Source of the DNA: G963678095 sp963678095
GTDB taxonomy: Bacteria; Bacillota; Negativicutes; Selenomonadales; Selenomonadaceae
Direction: 5' to 3'
Assembly (NCBI GenBank): GCA_963678095.2
Contig: OY782746.1
Coordinates: forward strand, 1,612,001-1,676,000
DNA length: 64,000 bases
A program made the position numbers and the translations under genes. The notes under the pieces were generated by a model, which was not told the DNA's origin, searched no databases, and saw nothing but the letters and a program-made list of their open reading frames with translations. How positions within the stretch are numbered: position 1 is the first letter of the stretch; each line of letters starts with the position of its first letter. Shown one piece after another: positions 52,694-61,520 of this stretch.

Positions 52694-53959
52694 TTAGAAG
52701 AGCAGCATGAAGGCGATAACGCCGGCGAGCATGGGCAGAGCATTGCGTTTTGACAATTCTATCGGAGACACTTTCGCCAGACCGGCACAGATGATGGCAG
52801 CTCCTGCCACTGGAGACATTGAGCGTCCGATGGCGCCGGTCATTTGGGCCAGGGACCCGAGATCCATAATTGTCATACCGAAGCTTGCGGCATGCGGGGT
52901 AATGGCCCCATTGAAGGCCAGGGCGGCGGCATCGCCGGAGCCGGAGAGAATAGCAATGATAAACGGCCCGAAGGCACCGGCGAATTTGGCCACGGATTCA
53001 GACCCCTTCATCAAATCAATTAAGGATCCGGTAAGGCCGACAGCCTGCATGCCCTGGGTGAAGACGGCAGCGGCGGCAATTAGCCCGATAACGCTGCCGT
53101 AAGAGTTGCCCATCCCGTCAAAGAATTTTTTTGTAACTTCCTGTGGATTCGCCCAGGAAACGACAAGTCCTAAAAGGGTGCCGGCAATCATTGCAGTTGG
53201 TACATCAACCAGCGGCAGTACGCCAATTTGCTTACTGCCGAGAACGAGCATTACCAAGGGGACCAGCGGCACAATGGCATGCAGTGGCCTGACCTTGATG
53301 GTTTGCGAGTGCCCTTCCTCAAGTTGTGCGGCATAGGCGAGTCGGCGTTCTTCGCTCGGGCCTTCTTTGCGCCAGGCTGCAATCGCCATCAAGGCGATGA
53401 TAACGATGAAGGAAGCGATGACGGCCGCCGGGGTCTCATTCATGATGACGGTCATCACATCTGTTCCTGCCAATTCGGCGACAAAGGGATTGTGGGAGGT
53501 TCCGGGGCTGATCGCGCTTCCCCAGGTGCCAGCGAGAACCGCACTGCCGGCCATGGCCGGATGGACTCCCGCTGAAATCAAGGTGGGAATCAGAATGCTG
53601 CCAACGGCGGCGGCGCAGCCGGCGGCACTGGGAATGGCGATATTGATCCACCATGTCAGCAATACGGCCAGTGGAAGCAAGATGAACTTGCTGTGGGTGA
53701 TGACCCCAGAAATAGAAGTGACAAGATGTTTGTCACATTCTGTCAGTTTCATGACATAAGAGAAGCCCATGACGGTACAGATTGTTGGAACGAGTGAATT
53801 GTGAACCATTGTTTTGGCAAAAACTTCAATGGCGGCAAGTGTTGTTCCGCCAGCAATGCACATGATGAAGCCGGCAGCAAACAGAACCATGCGGGCTTCC
53901 ATTTTTTTAATAATAGCCGCAAATGTCAGGATAACAATAATGCAACCAAAAAAAATCAT
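52694..53959 (-). CDS. C4-dicarboxylate carrier of the DcuC family
   Basis: 421 residues, ATG 53959, AAGGAGG 7 bases upstream. A hydrophobic carrier with about twelve membrane helices; AGVHPAMAGSAVLAGTWGSAISPGTSHNPFV (in part) and LSGSGDAAALAFNGAITPHAASFG are DcuC-like. DcuC carries succinate, fumarate, malate or aspartate under anaerobic conditions. Next to a peptidase, it could equally move a peptide- or amino-acid-derived carboxylate. The upstream region holds a near-perfect cre, so catabolite control is likely. Confidence 0.8.
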   Translation of the reverse strand: MIFFGCIIVILTFAAIIKKMEARMVLFAAGFIMCIAGGTTLAAIEVFAKTMVHNSLVPTICTVMGFSYVMKLTECDKHLVTSISGVITHSKFILLPLAVLLTWWINIAIPSAAGCAAAVGSILIPTLISAGVHPAMAGSAVLAGTWGSAISPGTSHNPFVAELAGTDVMTVIMNETPAAVIASFIVIIALMAIAAWRKEGPSEERRLAYAAQLEEGHSQTIKVRPLHAIVPLVPLVMLVLGSKQIGVLPLVDVPTAMIAGTLLGLVVSWANPQEVTKKFFDGMGNSYGSVIGLIAAAAVFTQGMQAVGLTGSLIDLMKGSESVAKFAGAFGPFIIAILSGSGDAAALAFNGAITPHAASFGMTIMDLGSLAQMTGAIGRSMSPVAGAAIICAGLAKVSPIELSKRNALPMLAGVIAFMLLF

Positions 53960-53998
53960 AAAACTACCTCCTTTTTGTTATGTGTAATAGATCGCGCC

Positions 53999-54012
53999 GG
54001 AAAGCGCTTACA
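53999..54012 (-). promoter_or_regulatory. CcpA-type cre site upstream of the dcuC-like gene
   Basis: GGAAAGCGCTTACA matches the cre consensus TGWAANCGNTNWCA at all but the first base. It lies 40 bases before the start codon on the transcript side, a position for repression by roadblock or promoter overlap. Confidence 0.65.
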
Positions 54013-54298
54013 GGATAGCCTTCGACGCAGTGGCGGAAGAACCCTTCTGCATTTGGTAAAAATGTATTTTTAGAAAGGACATGAAAAAATTGGTATAAAC
54101 GAATATTTAAGAAAAACAAAGATATTAATTGTAAAAGTGATATATAGAGAGGTAGATTTATTATAATACAAAAAATGACAAAAAATGATAAAAAAAACTA
54201 GTATTTAAATAATTTTTTTAAAAAAAATATACAAAAAATAAATAGCTGGGATTTGCGTGCCCATAAAGAAGCGCTGCCTATGATAGCGCTAGGTCGAC

Positions 54299-54327
54299 TT
54301 GCATTTACGCGGGGTATCATCTACAAT
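54299..54327 (+). promoter_or_regulatory. Promoter of ychF
   Basis: TTGCAT (54299-54304), 17-base spacer, TACAAT (54322-54327). Confidence 0.55.
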
Positions 54328-54383
54328 AATCTATGTATATGTTTTTATCTGATAAGAGTAAATAAAGATAAGGTGGAATAGAA

Positions 54384-55490
54384 TTGAGCAATTTAGAAGT
54401 AGGGATTGTCGGGCTGCCGAATGTCGGCAAAAGCACATTGTTTAATGCGATTACCAAGGCTGGCGCGGAAGCGGCTAATTATCCGTTTTGTACGATTGAG
54501 CCAAATGTCGGAGTTGTTGATGTGCCGGATGAACGCTTAGCGGTGCTTGCCGATATCTACAAATCAAAAAAAATCCTGCCAGCCGCAGTGAGCTTTGTTG
54601 ATATAGCTGGACTCGTAAAGGGCGCTGCAAAAGGGGAGGGGCTTGGCAACAAGTTTTTGTCACATATTCGGCAGGTTGATGCGGTGGCGCATGTTGTGCG
54701 TTGTTTTGCTGATGCAAATATTACGCATGTCGAAGGGTCTATTGATCCGTTGCGCGATATAGATATCATTAACACAGAACTTTGTCTGGCCGATTTGGAG
54801 AGCCTGGACAAGCGCCTTGAGCGATTGATGAAGCTGGCAAAGAGTGGCAATAAAGAAGCGAAAACAGAAGAGGCATTGCTCAACCGGATTAAGGTTGTGC
54901 TTGAGGAGGCCCAGCCGGCGCGACGGGTAGAAATGACGGAAGAGGAGTTGCTGCTGATCCGGGATCTGAATCTGCTGACGCTTAAACCGGCATTGTTCAT
55001 TGCCAATGTAGCCGAAGATGAAGTTGCCACGGCGGAAACGGAAAATGAGTACGTTCAAAAGGTAAAGGTTTATGCCAAAGAAGAAGGGGCTGAAGTTGTG
55101 GTGATTTCAGCCAAGGTGGAATCGGAAATTGCTGAACTTGAAGGCGAAGATGCTAAAATGTTTTTGGAAGAACTGGGACTACAGGAATCCGGTCTGGATA
55201 AACTCATCAAAGCGGCGTTTAAGTTGTTGGGGCTGATGACGTTTTTGACTGCCGGACCAGAGGAGTGCCGTGCCTGGACGATTACGCAGGGAACAAAAGC
55301 ACCGCAGGCGGCCGGTAAAATTCATTCGGATATCGAACGCGGTTTTATCCGGGCTGAAATTGTATCCTATGCGGCGCTTGTCGCTGCCGGCAGTACAGTA
55401 GCCGCTCGGGAAAAGGGTCAGATCCGCCTCGAGGGCAAGGAATATGTAATGCAGGACGGCGATGTAACGTATTTCCGTTTTAATGTTTAA
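54384..55490 (+). CDS. ychF: Redox-regulated ATPase YchF
   Basis: 368 residues from TTG 54384, AAGGTGG upstream. An Obg-family P-loop protein: G1 GLPNVGKSTLFN near residue 9, G3 DIAGLVKGAAKGEGLGNKFL, the altered G4 NVAE that switches the preference from GTP to ATP, and the C-terminal TGS-like domain (TFLTAGPEECRAWTI, GFIRAEIVSY). Highly conserved, ribosome-associated and linked to stress responses. Monocistronic with a strong terminator. Confidence 0.96.
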   Translation: MSNLEVGIVGLPNVGKSTLFNAITKAGAEAANYPFCTIEPNVGVVDVPDERLAVLADIYKSKKILPAAVSFVDIAGLVKGAAKGEGLGNKFLSHIRQVDAVAHVVRCFADANITHVEGSIDPLRDIDIINTELCLADLESLDKRLERLMKLAKSGNKEAKTEEALLNRIKVVLEEAQPARRVEMTEEELLLIRDLNLLTLKPALFIANVAEDEVATAETENEYVQKVKVYAKEEGAEVVVISAKVESEIAELEGEDAKMFLEELGLQESGLDKLIKAAFKLLGLMTFLTAGPEECRAWTITQGTKAPQAAGKIHSDIERGFIRAEIVSYAALVAAGSTVAAREKGQIRLEGKEYVMQDGDVTYFRFNV

Positions 55491-55509
55491 TATATGTCGT
55501 TGTAACTGA

Positions 55510-55550
55510 AAAATACGCTGCCCGGGAACTCCCGGGCAGCGTATTTTTTT
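55510..55550 (+). terminator. Terminator of ychF
   Basis: 15-17 bp GC-rich perfect stem around AACT with CCCGGG at its tip, then seven T. Confidence 0.94.
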
Positions 55551-55612
55551 AGCGCTTTACCAAACCTTGTTGTATAATGGAACTATATGTAAACATAAAG
55601 CGGGGGAAGAGG

Positions 55613-56965
55613 ATGACACAATCGCAGTGGGTGTTTGCAGCGGTACTGATAACTTCATTTATTGGCCCGTTTATGGGGAGCTCGATCAATATTGCAATTC
55701 CTGCTATGGCAAATGATTTTTCTCTGCCGGCTGAGCAGCTGAGTTGGATTGTCACAATTTTTCTGCTGGGATCGGTGGCGGTACTGGTGCCGTTTGGCAA
55801 ACTGGCGGATGTTATCGGGCGCAAAGTTTTGTATCGGACGGGGCTGATAGCCCTGCTGGCGGCGACGATTGCCTGCGGATTTGCTGCTTCGGTGGAAATG
55901 CTGATTGTCTGCCGACTGCTGCAGGGGATTTCTCTGGGCATGATTTTCAGTACGGGCATGGCGATGTTGGTGTCGGCTAGCCAGCCACAGCATCGTGGCC
56001 GGGTGATAGGCTACTCTGCGGCAGCAACCTATGTGGGGCTTTCTTTAGGCCCGGTATTAGGCGGAGCTGTTACCCAGTTTTTTGGTTGGCGAATGATTTT
56101 TTTTCTGACAGCAGCCGGTCTTGGCTGTAGTCTGCTTGCGATTGCAAAAGTCAAAGGGGAATGGTATGGGAGTGCTGGCGACCGGCTGGATTTTATTGGT
56201 AGTATAATCTACTGCGCGGCGAGTGTGTTGCTGATTTATGGATTGTCGGCCTGTGCGGATCCTGGCCCGGCTCGATATATGCTGGCGGCGGGGGGCGTTC
56301 TGCTTGTGGCCTTTGTACTTCAGCAAAAGCGGACAGCGCATCCGCTAATTGCCTTGTCGCTGTTTAAAAATACAGTGTTTGCCATGTCGAATCTTGCGGC
56401 TATGCTGCATTACAGCTCAACCTTTGCCTTGAGCTTTTTGCTGTCGCTGTATCTGCAGCTGATTCGCGGTCTTGATGCGGCGACTGCTGGAATGGTGTTG
56501 TTGCAGCAGCCGCTGATGATGGCACTGTTGTCTCCGCTGGCCGGATCGCTATCCGATAAATTCCAGCCGCGTTTGGTGGCGTCGACTGGTATGGCAATGA
56601 CAGCTCTTGGCTTGGCTGCTTTTTCCGGGCTGACGGCAGAATCGTCTCTGCTGGCGATTAGTGGGAATCTGCTGTTTATCGGCATTGGCTTTGCGTTTTT
56701 TTCTTCGCCGAACAGCAATGCGATCATGGGAGCCGTCGAGGCAAAAAACTATGGGGTTGCGGCCGCAATTCTGTCGGTTATGCGGCTGAGTGGACAAGCC
56801 GTCAGCATGGCACTTGTTACCGTCCTGCTTGCAGTTTACACAGCGGAGGCTTTATCTCCGGAATACCTGCCGTCGCTGATGCGGGCCTTTCACGAGATTT
56901 TTCTTGTCCTGGCCGTTAGCTGTAGCTGTGGGGTGCTTATTTCACTTGCCCGAGGCAAGCTTTGA
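55613..56965 (+). CDS. MFS multidrug-type exporter (DHA2/EmrB-QacA-like)
   Basis: 450 residues from ATG 55613, GGGGGAAG upstream; an upstream ATG at 55577 is in frame but has no ribosome site. About 12-14 membrane helices. Helix 1-2 region has FIGPFMGSSINIAIPAMANDF and PFGKLADVIGRKVLYRTG (the MFS A-motif between helices 2 and 3), and YVGLSLGPVLGGAVTQFFGWRMIF is the antiporter motif C of drug exporters. The substrate cannot be known; most relatives export hydrophobic drugs. It is alone in its direction next to the ychF terminator. Confidence 0.88.
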   Translation: MTQSQWVFAAVLITSFIGPFMGSSINIAIPAMANDFSLPAEQLSWIVTIFLLGSVAVLVPFGKLADVIGRKVLYRTGLIALLAATIACGFAASVEMLIVCRLLQGISLGMIFSTGMAMLVSASQPQHRGRVIGYSAAATYVGLSLGPVLGGAVTQFFGWRMIFFLTAAGLGCSLLAIAKVKGEWYGSAGDRLDFIGSIIYCAASVLLIYGLSACADPGPARYMLAAGGVLLVAFVLQQKRTAHPLIALSLFKNTVFAMSNLAAMLHYSSTFALSFLLSLYLQLIRGLDAATAGMVLLQQPLMMALLSPLAGSLSDKFQPRLVASTGMAMTALGLAAFSGLTAESSLLAISGNLLFIGIGFAFFSSPNSNAIMGAVEAKNYGVAAAILSVMRLSGQAVSMALVTVLLAVYTAEALSPEYLPSLMRAFHEIFLVLAVSCSCGVLISLARGKL

Positions 56966-57137
56966 ATGTTGACGAGAGGGCTCGGATTGTATTGAATAAT
57001 AGTAAATGAGCGTATATAATAAAATAGCTGTATCTTTTTGTAATTTTTATGTGTTTTATGAAACAACGACTCGTTGGGTAGGGCATGGGGCCCTGCGCAG
57101 AGCGGAGAGTAATCTTAAAAATTTTGGAGGTAGAAAA

Positions 57138-57665
57138 ATGACAAAGCATCAAAAAATGATAATCATGATCGGCTCCATATTATTGTTTGCAGTGGCCATA
57201 TGGAGCTGGAATGAGCAGACAAAGACCGCGGTTGCCCTTAATGGCGCGAGTGCACCTTCGCAGGCTTATGAACAGGCTGTGCTGCCATCCTTTGAAAGTG
57301 GTGCGGAAATGGTGGTAGAGCCGCTCTATGAAGTTCGCAAGGTTCGGGTTGTCGGCAAGACAAATTTGCCGGAAGGCACGCTGCTGCGGGTGCAGCTGCT
57401 GGGAACGGGTTCCCTGGATTACGCCGGAGAATATGAAGTGACGGTTAAGGATGGAAGCTTTAGCACGGAGCTGTTCAGCCGCGCTGGGGCCTATCTGATG
57501 CGGGGCGATTATACGCTTGTCGTTGAGACGGCAAAAGCTGCCAAACAAAGCAGCAGTGTGCGGGCTGTTACCGGTAGTAAAGGGGAAAAATATAAGGGTG
57601 AAAATGTGGCGGAAGCAACTGGGGAACAGATTGTTACCTATATGATGCCGGTTTCTGTAAAATAA
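57138..57665 (+). CDS. Membrane-anchored protein of unknown function with beta-sandwich-like domain
   Basis: 175 residues from ATG 57138, GGAGG 7 bases upstream; the in-frame extension to 57006 is uncharacteristic. One N-terminal helix (about residues 7-24, IIMIGSILLFAVAIWSW) without a cleavage site implies anchoring with an extracytoplasmic rest. After an Ala/Gly linker, about residues 60-130 read as alternating strands (VRVVGKTNLPEGTLLRVQLLG, YAGEYEVTVKDGSFSTELF, LMRGDYTLVVET), like an Ig/FN3-type fold. The TNLPEGT pattern is also seen in other secreted bacterial proteins of unassigned function. I do not recognise the family. It ends at a bidirectional terminator. Confidence 0.6.
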   Translation: MTKHQKMIIMIGSILLFAVAIWSWNEQTKTAVALNGASAPSQAYEQAVLPSFESGAEMVVEPLYEVRKVRVVGKTNLPEGTLLRVQLLGTGSLDYAGEYEVTVKDGSFSTELFSRAGAYLMRGDYTLVVETAKAAKQSSSVRAVTGSKGEKYKGENVAEATGEQIVTYMMPVSVK

Positions 57666-57709
57666 AAAAGATCGGCGAACCACCTGTGGGCGGTTCGCCG
57701 ATCTTTTTT
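57665..57709. terminator. Bidirectional terminator between anchored protein and symporter genes
   Basis: AAAAAGATCGGCGAACC pairs with GGTTCGCCGATCTTTTT; T run on both strands. The two genes converge on it. Confidence 0.94.
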
Positions 57710-57710
57710 A

Positions 57711-58961
57711 TTAATCATTATAGTCTTGTTTGTAGGCAACCTGAAGTACTTCATCGGGAAGTTCCTTTTCCCAGCGGGCTACGACGACGGCCGCGATGCA
57801 GTTGCCGGTTACGTTGCAGGCTGTGCGGGCCATATCAAGGATACGGTCGACGCCGAGAATAATGGCGATGCCCTCGACCGGTAGTCCAAAGGCAGCAGCC
57901 GTGCCAGCGATGACGATTAGGGAAGCACCGGGAACGGCGGCAATCCCTTTCGTTGAAAGCATCAGGGTGATGAGCATTAAGATCTGTGTCTCCAGTGGGA
58001 ACGGCAGGCCATACATCTGAGAGATAAAGACAACCGCTAGGGCGCTGTAGAGCGTTGATCCATCAAGGTTAAAGGTATAGCCGAGCGGCAGGACAAAGGT
58101 TGTGATATGCTTTGGTACACCGAATTTTTCTAGTTTATTCATTGCAATCGGCAGTGCTGCTTCACTGGCCGCAGTAGAAAAAGCGAGAACCAGCGGTTCC
58201 TTTAAGGCCCGGATCAGGTGGAGAAAATTTACCCGTACAGTCAAGGAGGCAAAAATGATGACAAGAAGAAGGAAGAAGATTAGGGCGAAATAGAGCGAGA
58301 AAATCAGTTTGCCGAGCGGCAGCAGCATGCCAAGACCATAGGTTCCAACCGTATAGGCGATGGAGCCGAAGATGCCGATCGGGGCTACTTTCATGACATA
58401 ATGCGTGAACTGGAACATGATTTCGGCGACGCTGACGGCGAGGTTCGTGACCGGGCGCCCTTTTTCGCCGATGGCTGCGGCTGATATGCCAAAGAAACAG
58501 GAGAATACGATGATCTGAAGCATATCCTGACGAGCCATGGCGTCGATGACGTTTGTCGGGAAGAGATTGATCAACATGTCAAGATGGCTGATGGATTTGC
58601 TCGCAGCAGCAGTTACGGCATCTGCGGAAGCAGCACCCACTGTAACTCCGACCCCAGGCTGGAAGACATTTACGACCAGCAGCCCGACGATTAAAGCAAG
58701 TGTGGTGGCCAGTTCAAACCATAGGAGGGCTTTTGCCCCCAGGCGCCCGAGTTTGCGAAAATCACCAGTGCCGGCTATGCCCATGACGAGGGAACTGAAA
58801 ATCAGCGGAACCACAATCATTTTGATCATGCGGATGAAGATATCACCGAGTGGTTTGAGCATTTTTCCGTATTCAGGGAGAAGATAACCAAAGATAATAC
58901 CGAGGATAAGCCCGAGAAAAATTTGTGATGCCAGGCCAAGGCTTTTTTTGTGTGATGCCAT
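57711..58961 (-). CDS. Dicarboxylate/amino-acid:cation symporter (DAACS, GltP/DctA-like)
   Basis: 416 residues, ATG 58961, AAAGGAG upstream. Eight helices and two re-entrant loops. FKMIVVPLIFSSLV-type sequence near residue 45, the serine-rich loop STAASEAALP, NLDGSTLY, STKGIAAVPGAS and DMARTACNVTGNCIAAVVV are the substrate- and cation-binding motifs of this family. The likely cargo is glutamate/aspartate or C4-dicarboxylates. The DMARTACNV motif has Arg where neutral-amino-acid carriers vary, which supports an acidic substrate. Confidence 0.93.
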   Translation of the reverse strand: MASHKKSLGLASQIFLGLILGIIFGYLLPEYGKMLKPLGDIFIRMIKMIVVPLIFSSLVMGIAGTGDFRKLGRLGAKALLWFELATTLALIVGLLVVNVFQPGVGVTVGAASADAVTAAASKSISHLDMLINLFPTNVIDAMARQDMLQIIVFSCFFGISAAAIGEKGRPVTNLAVSVAEIMFQFTHYVMKVAPIGIFGSIAYTVGTYGLGMLLPLGKLIFSLYFALIFFLLLVIIFASLTVRVNFLHLIRALKEPLVLAFSTAASEAALPIAMNKLEKFGVPKHITTFVLPLGYTFNLDGSTLYSALAVVFISQMYGLPFPLETQILMLITLMLSTKGIAAVPGASLIVIAGTAAAFGLPVEGIAIILGVDRILDMARTACNVTGNCIAAVVVARWEKELPDEVLQVAYKQDYND

Positions 58962-59426
58962 AAATAAAACTCCTTTATACTGATTAATCTTACTTATTTA
59001 AACTTAAAACCATTATAGTTTTTGTAGATAATAATAAACTATAAAAGACTACCTATAAAAAGTCAATAAATAATTGAAAAACAACAAGTTTTGTCCATTT
59101 AAAAAGGACAAATGATTGTACTGCTACTGATGCTAAAATGAAATATAGCTTGTTTATTAGGCTGGGACGGAAAAATATCTGGCGGTTGTTTGTCTGGATT
59201 TATATCTATGTACTTTTGGAGTGGATAAAAATGGACATCTGAGCCGGTTGTGTTTTTGGGGGATGGACGTTGGCTATCTGACGGCAGCGAAGCAGGCTGG
59301 CAGCCGCTGCGGTTGACTTTTCAAAACCTGGTTGTTATGATAAAAAGAAAAAGAAACAAGCCATTATGTAGTGTAGCCGTAACTTTGGCCGCGCTGCATT
59401 TATTTTTTGTGCAGGAGGGTGAGTAC
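58962..59426. other. Divergent spacer between symporter and DMT exporter
   Basis: 465 bases with the minus-strand promoter of the symporter. A GCAGCG / CGCTGC inverted repeat is present near 59288. In-frame codons upstream of 59427 lack a ribosome site. Nothing else was recognised. Confidence 0.5.
59038..59066 (-). promoter_or_regulatory. Promoter of the DAACS symporter gene
   Basis: On the minus strand TTGACT (59061-59066), exact 17-base spacer, TATAGT (59038-59043). Confidence 0.75.
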
Positions 59427-60311
59427 TTGGCAAAGCAAAAACAGCGGATATATTCTATGGCCCTGCTGCTGGCAGCAGTTATCTGGGGCAGTACTTTCTT
59501 CATAATAAAAGATGCGACAACTTCGCTGTCAACAGCACATATCCTTGCCCTGCGTTTTGCGGTAGGGGCGGTTTGTCTTGGCTTTTTGTGTGGGCGGCGG
59601 CTGAGGCTGATCAATCGTTCGTACATAAAATGGGGAATGGCCCTGGGCACCTTAACTTTTGCTGCCTACGGCGTGCATATTTACGGTCTGGAACTCGATA
59701 CAACCCCGGGGAAAAGTGCGTTTTTGACGTCTATTTACTGTGTGGTCGTGCCGTTTGTTTACTGGCTGCTGGGACGTTCACGCCCGGACCGGTTTGAATT
59801 TGGGGCCGCTGCGCTCTGCCTATTGGGGATAGGGCTGATATCTCTCAATGAAGGGCTGGTGATTCTTCGCGGGGATCTGTATACACTGCTCAGTGGACTG
59901 CTGACGGGATTTGAAATTGTTCTGATTGCCAAAGCCTGCCAGCACAGAGATCCGATTGTTATGACCTTTTTGCAGCTGAGCGTAGTGGCGGGGCTGGGGA
60001 TAATGCTGGTCTTTTTTCAGGCGGGCCTGCCACAGCAGTATGTGCTGGCGGATATTGCCGGAGTTGTCTATATAGGGGTTTTCGCTACGGCGGGCTGTTT
60101 GGGTTTGCAGAGCATTGGCCTCAAATATATAGACCCGTCGGCAGGAGCGATTATTCTGAGTCTGGAGTCGGTCTTTGGGGTGATTTTTTCCATTTGTTTT
60201 TATGGTGAGACCGTTACCATGCCGATGCTGATCGGCTTTAGCTTTGTCTTTGCGGCGGTGATTATTTCACAGACAAAATTGCGCTTTCCCTTCAAACGGG
60301 AAAAACAATAG
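59427..60311 (+). CDS. EamA-family (DMT) exporter
   Basis: 294 residues from TTG 59427, AGGAGGGTGA a few bases upstream; the frame runs on upstream to 59250 but without a ribosome site. Ten membrane helices and two EamA repeats. Typical sequences are ALLLAAVIWGSTFFIIKDAT (WGSxF at helix 1) and the second-repeat GLQSIGLKYIDPSAGAIILSLESVFGVIFS (shown in part). Such drug/metabolite transporters export amino acids, nucleosides or drugs; substrate unknown. Followed by a terminator and the nuo control region. Confidence 0.88.
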   Translation: MAKQKQRIYSMALLLAAVIWGSTFFIIKDATTSLSTAHILALRFAVGAVCLGFLCGRRLRLINRSYIKWGMALGTLTFAAYGVHIYGLELDTTPGKSAFLTSIYCVVVPFVYWLLGRSRPDRFEFGAAALCLLGIGLISLNEGLVILRGDLYTLLSGLLTGFEIVLIAKACQHRDPIVMTFLQLSVVAGLGIMLVFFQAGLPQQYVLADIAGVVYIGVFATAGCLGLQSIGLKYIDPSAGAIILSLESVFGVIFSICFYGETVTMPMLIGFSFVFAAVIISQTKLRFPFKREKQ

Positions 60312-60369
60312 AAGTTCGGGCTGGACAAGCGCCATGATCTTAAAATTATCTTGGTTTAAAAATTTAAAA

Positions 60370-60416
60370 ATATGTCAGGATACAGTTGATGATACTGCGT
60401 TCTGGCATATTTTTTT
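60370..60416 (+). terminator. Terminator of the DMT exporter gene
   Basis: ATATGTCAG pairs with CTGGCATAT (one wobble), with a nested CAGT/ACTG pair, then six T. Confidence 0.85.
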
Positions 60417-60501
60417 ACTTAACTGAGGCTTGCTTAAACAAGGGGACAGCAATGCAGGGGGAGCAAATAAAAGTGATAAATAATGGTTATGAATTCATAT
60501 T

Positions 60502-60530
60502 TTGACAATATATATAAAAAAATGTATTAT
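60502..60530 (+). promoter_or_regulatory. Promoter of the nuo operon
   Basis: TTGACA (60502-60507), exact 17-base spacer, TATTAT (60525-60530); leader of about 140 bases to nuoA. Confidence 0.8.
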
Positions 60531-60551
60531 ACAAATGAGGGTGTTTGAAAA

Positions 60552-60635
60552 ATGAAAGGCTTGTCTTGTGTGAAAAAACAAGGTTTTCAAAAAAAGGACA
60601 CTGTGGTCATTTTTATCGATAGAATATACAGCTGA
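60552..60635 (+). CDS. Possible 27-residue leader ORF upstream of nuoA
   Basis: ATG 60552 to TGA 60633, MKGLSCVKKQGFQKKDTVVI then seven residues. GAGGGTG lies 8 bases upstream, very near the expected transcript start. It is the only short frame with a ribosome site in the nuo leader. It may be a translated leader with regulatory effect or chance; no family is recognised. Its end is 43 bases before nuoA. Confidence 0.3.
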   Translation: MKGLSCVKKQGFQKKDTVVIFIDRIYS

Positions 60636-60678
60636 AAGTATACATTTCGAAAGAATAGTTATAAGAGGAGTTGGTAAA

Positions 60679-61035
60679 ATGCTGCATGAGTTTGCGAATG
60701 TGGGTCTGCTGTTGTTCTGTGCACTGCTGTTCCCACTGCTGGCCTTGGGAACGGCTTTTTTTATCCGCCCGAAAAAACCAAGTGCGGAAAAGGCGATACC
60801 ATATGAATGTGGTGTGGATACCGTGGGAGAAACCTGGGTGCAGTTTCGTATCAGTTATTTTCTGTATGCGCTGGTCTTTATCTTGTTCGACATTGAAACG
60901 GTGTTCTTATACTTATGGGCCATAGAATATCAACAGCTCGGTTTGTTTGCGCTGATTGAAATGTTTGTGTTTCTCTTTATTTTATTGCTGGGCTATGTCT
61001 ATGCCTGGAAGAAAGGGGCTCTGGAATGGAAGTAA
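60679..61035 (+). CDS. nuoA: NADH-quinone oxidoreductase subunit A
   Basis: 118 residues, ATG 60679, GAGGAG upstream. Small membrane subunit with three helices; KAIPYECGVDTVGETWVQFRISYFLYAL and LFDIETVFLYLWAI are diagnostic (shown in part). The Cys in YECG lies near the quinone chamber. First gene of the nuo operon; overlaps nuoB by 10 bases. Confidence 0.95.
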   Translation: MLHEFANVGLLLFCALLFPLLALGTAFFIRPKKPSAEKAIPYECGVDTVGETWVQFRISYFLYALVFILFDIETVFLYLWAIEYQQLGLFALIEMFVFLFILLLGYVYAWKKGALEWK

Positions 61036-61520
61036 ATAATCAGGAGCTGGAAAAAAATTTTATTACGACAACCGTCGATAAATTTTTAAATATTGCCCGC
61101 AGTAATTCGATTTGGCCGCTTTCCTGTGGCCTGGCCTGCTGCTCCATGGAAATGATGGCTGCGGCCGCGGCACGATTTGATTTGTCGCGCTTTGGCTATG
61201 AGGTTTTTCGGGCGTCTCCGCGCCAGTCGGATCTGTTGATTGTAGCCGGAACGCTGACCTGGAAAATGGCTGGCCCGCTCAAGCGGCTGTATGATCAGAT
61301 GCCGGAGCCTAAATATGTCATTGCCATGGGAAGCTGTGCCAATAGCGGCGGTCCGTTTGCCGATTCGTATTCGGTTGTGCCGGGGGTTGCTGAAATTCTT
61401 CCGGTGGATGTCTACATTCCCGGGTGCCCCCCGCGGCCAGAATCCTTAATTCAGGGAATGCTGGAACTGAAAAAGAAGATTCAAAATCCTGAACTGGGAA
61501 GGAAAACGAGCGATGAATGA
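61026..61520 (+). CDS. nuoB: NADH-quinone oxidoreductase subunit B
   Basis: 164 residues, ATG 61026. It carries cluster N2, the last iron-sulfur centre before quinone, with cysteines in CGLACCSMEMM, GSCANSGGPF and PGCPPRPE. Sits with NuoD at the quinone site. Overlaps nuoC by 8 bases. Confidence 0.96.
   Translation: MEVNNQELEKNFITTTVDKFLNIARSNSIWPLSCGLACCSMEMMAAAAARFDLSRFGYEVFRASPRQSDLLIVAGTLTWKMAGPLKRLYDQMPEPKYVIAMGSCANSGGPFADSYSVVPGVAEILPVDVYIPGCPPRPESLIQGMLELKKKIQNPELGRKTSDE

Larger units (their letters stand above)
53960..54383. other. Divergent spacer between dcuC-like gene and ychF
   Basis: 424 bases, very AT-rich in the middle. It holds the cre, the ychF promoter, and an AGCGCT...AGCGCT inverted repeat (54270-54290) just before the ychF -35 box. 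No gene was seen. Confidence 0.55.
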
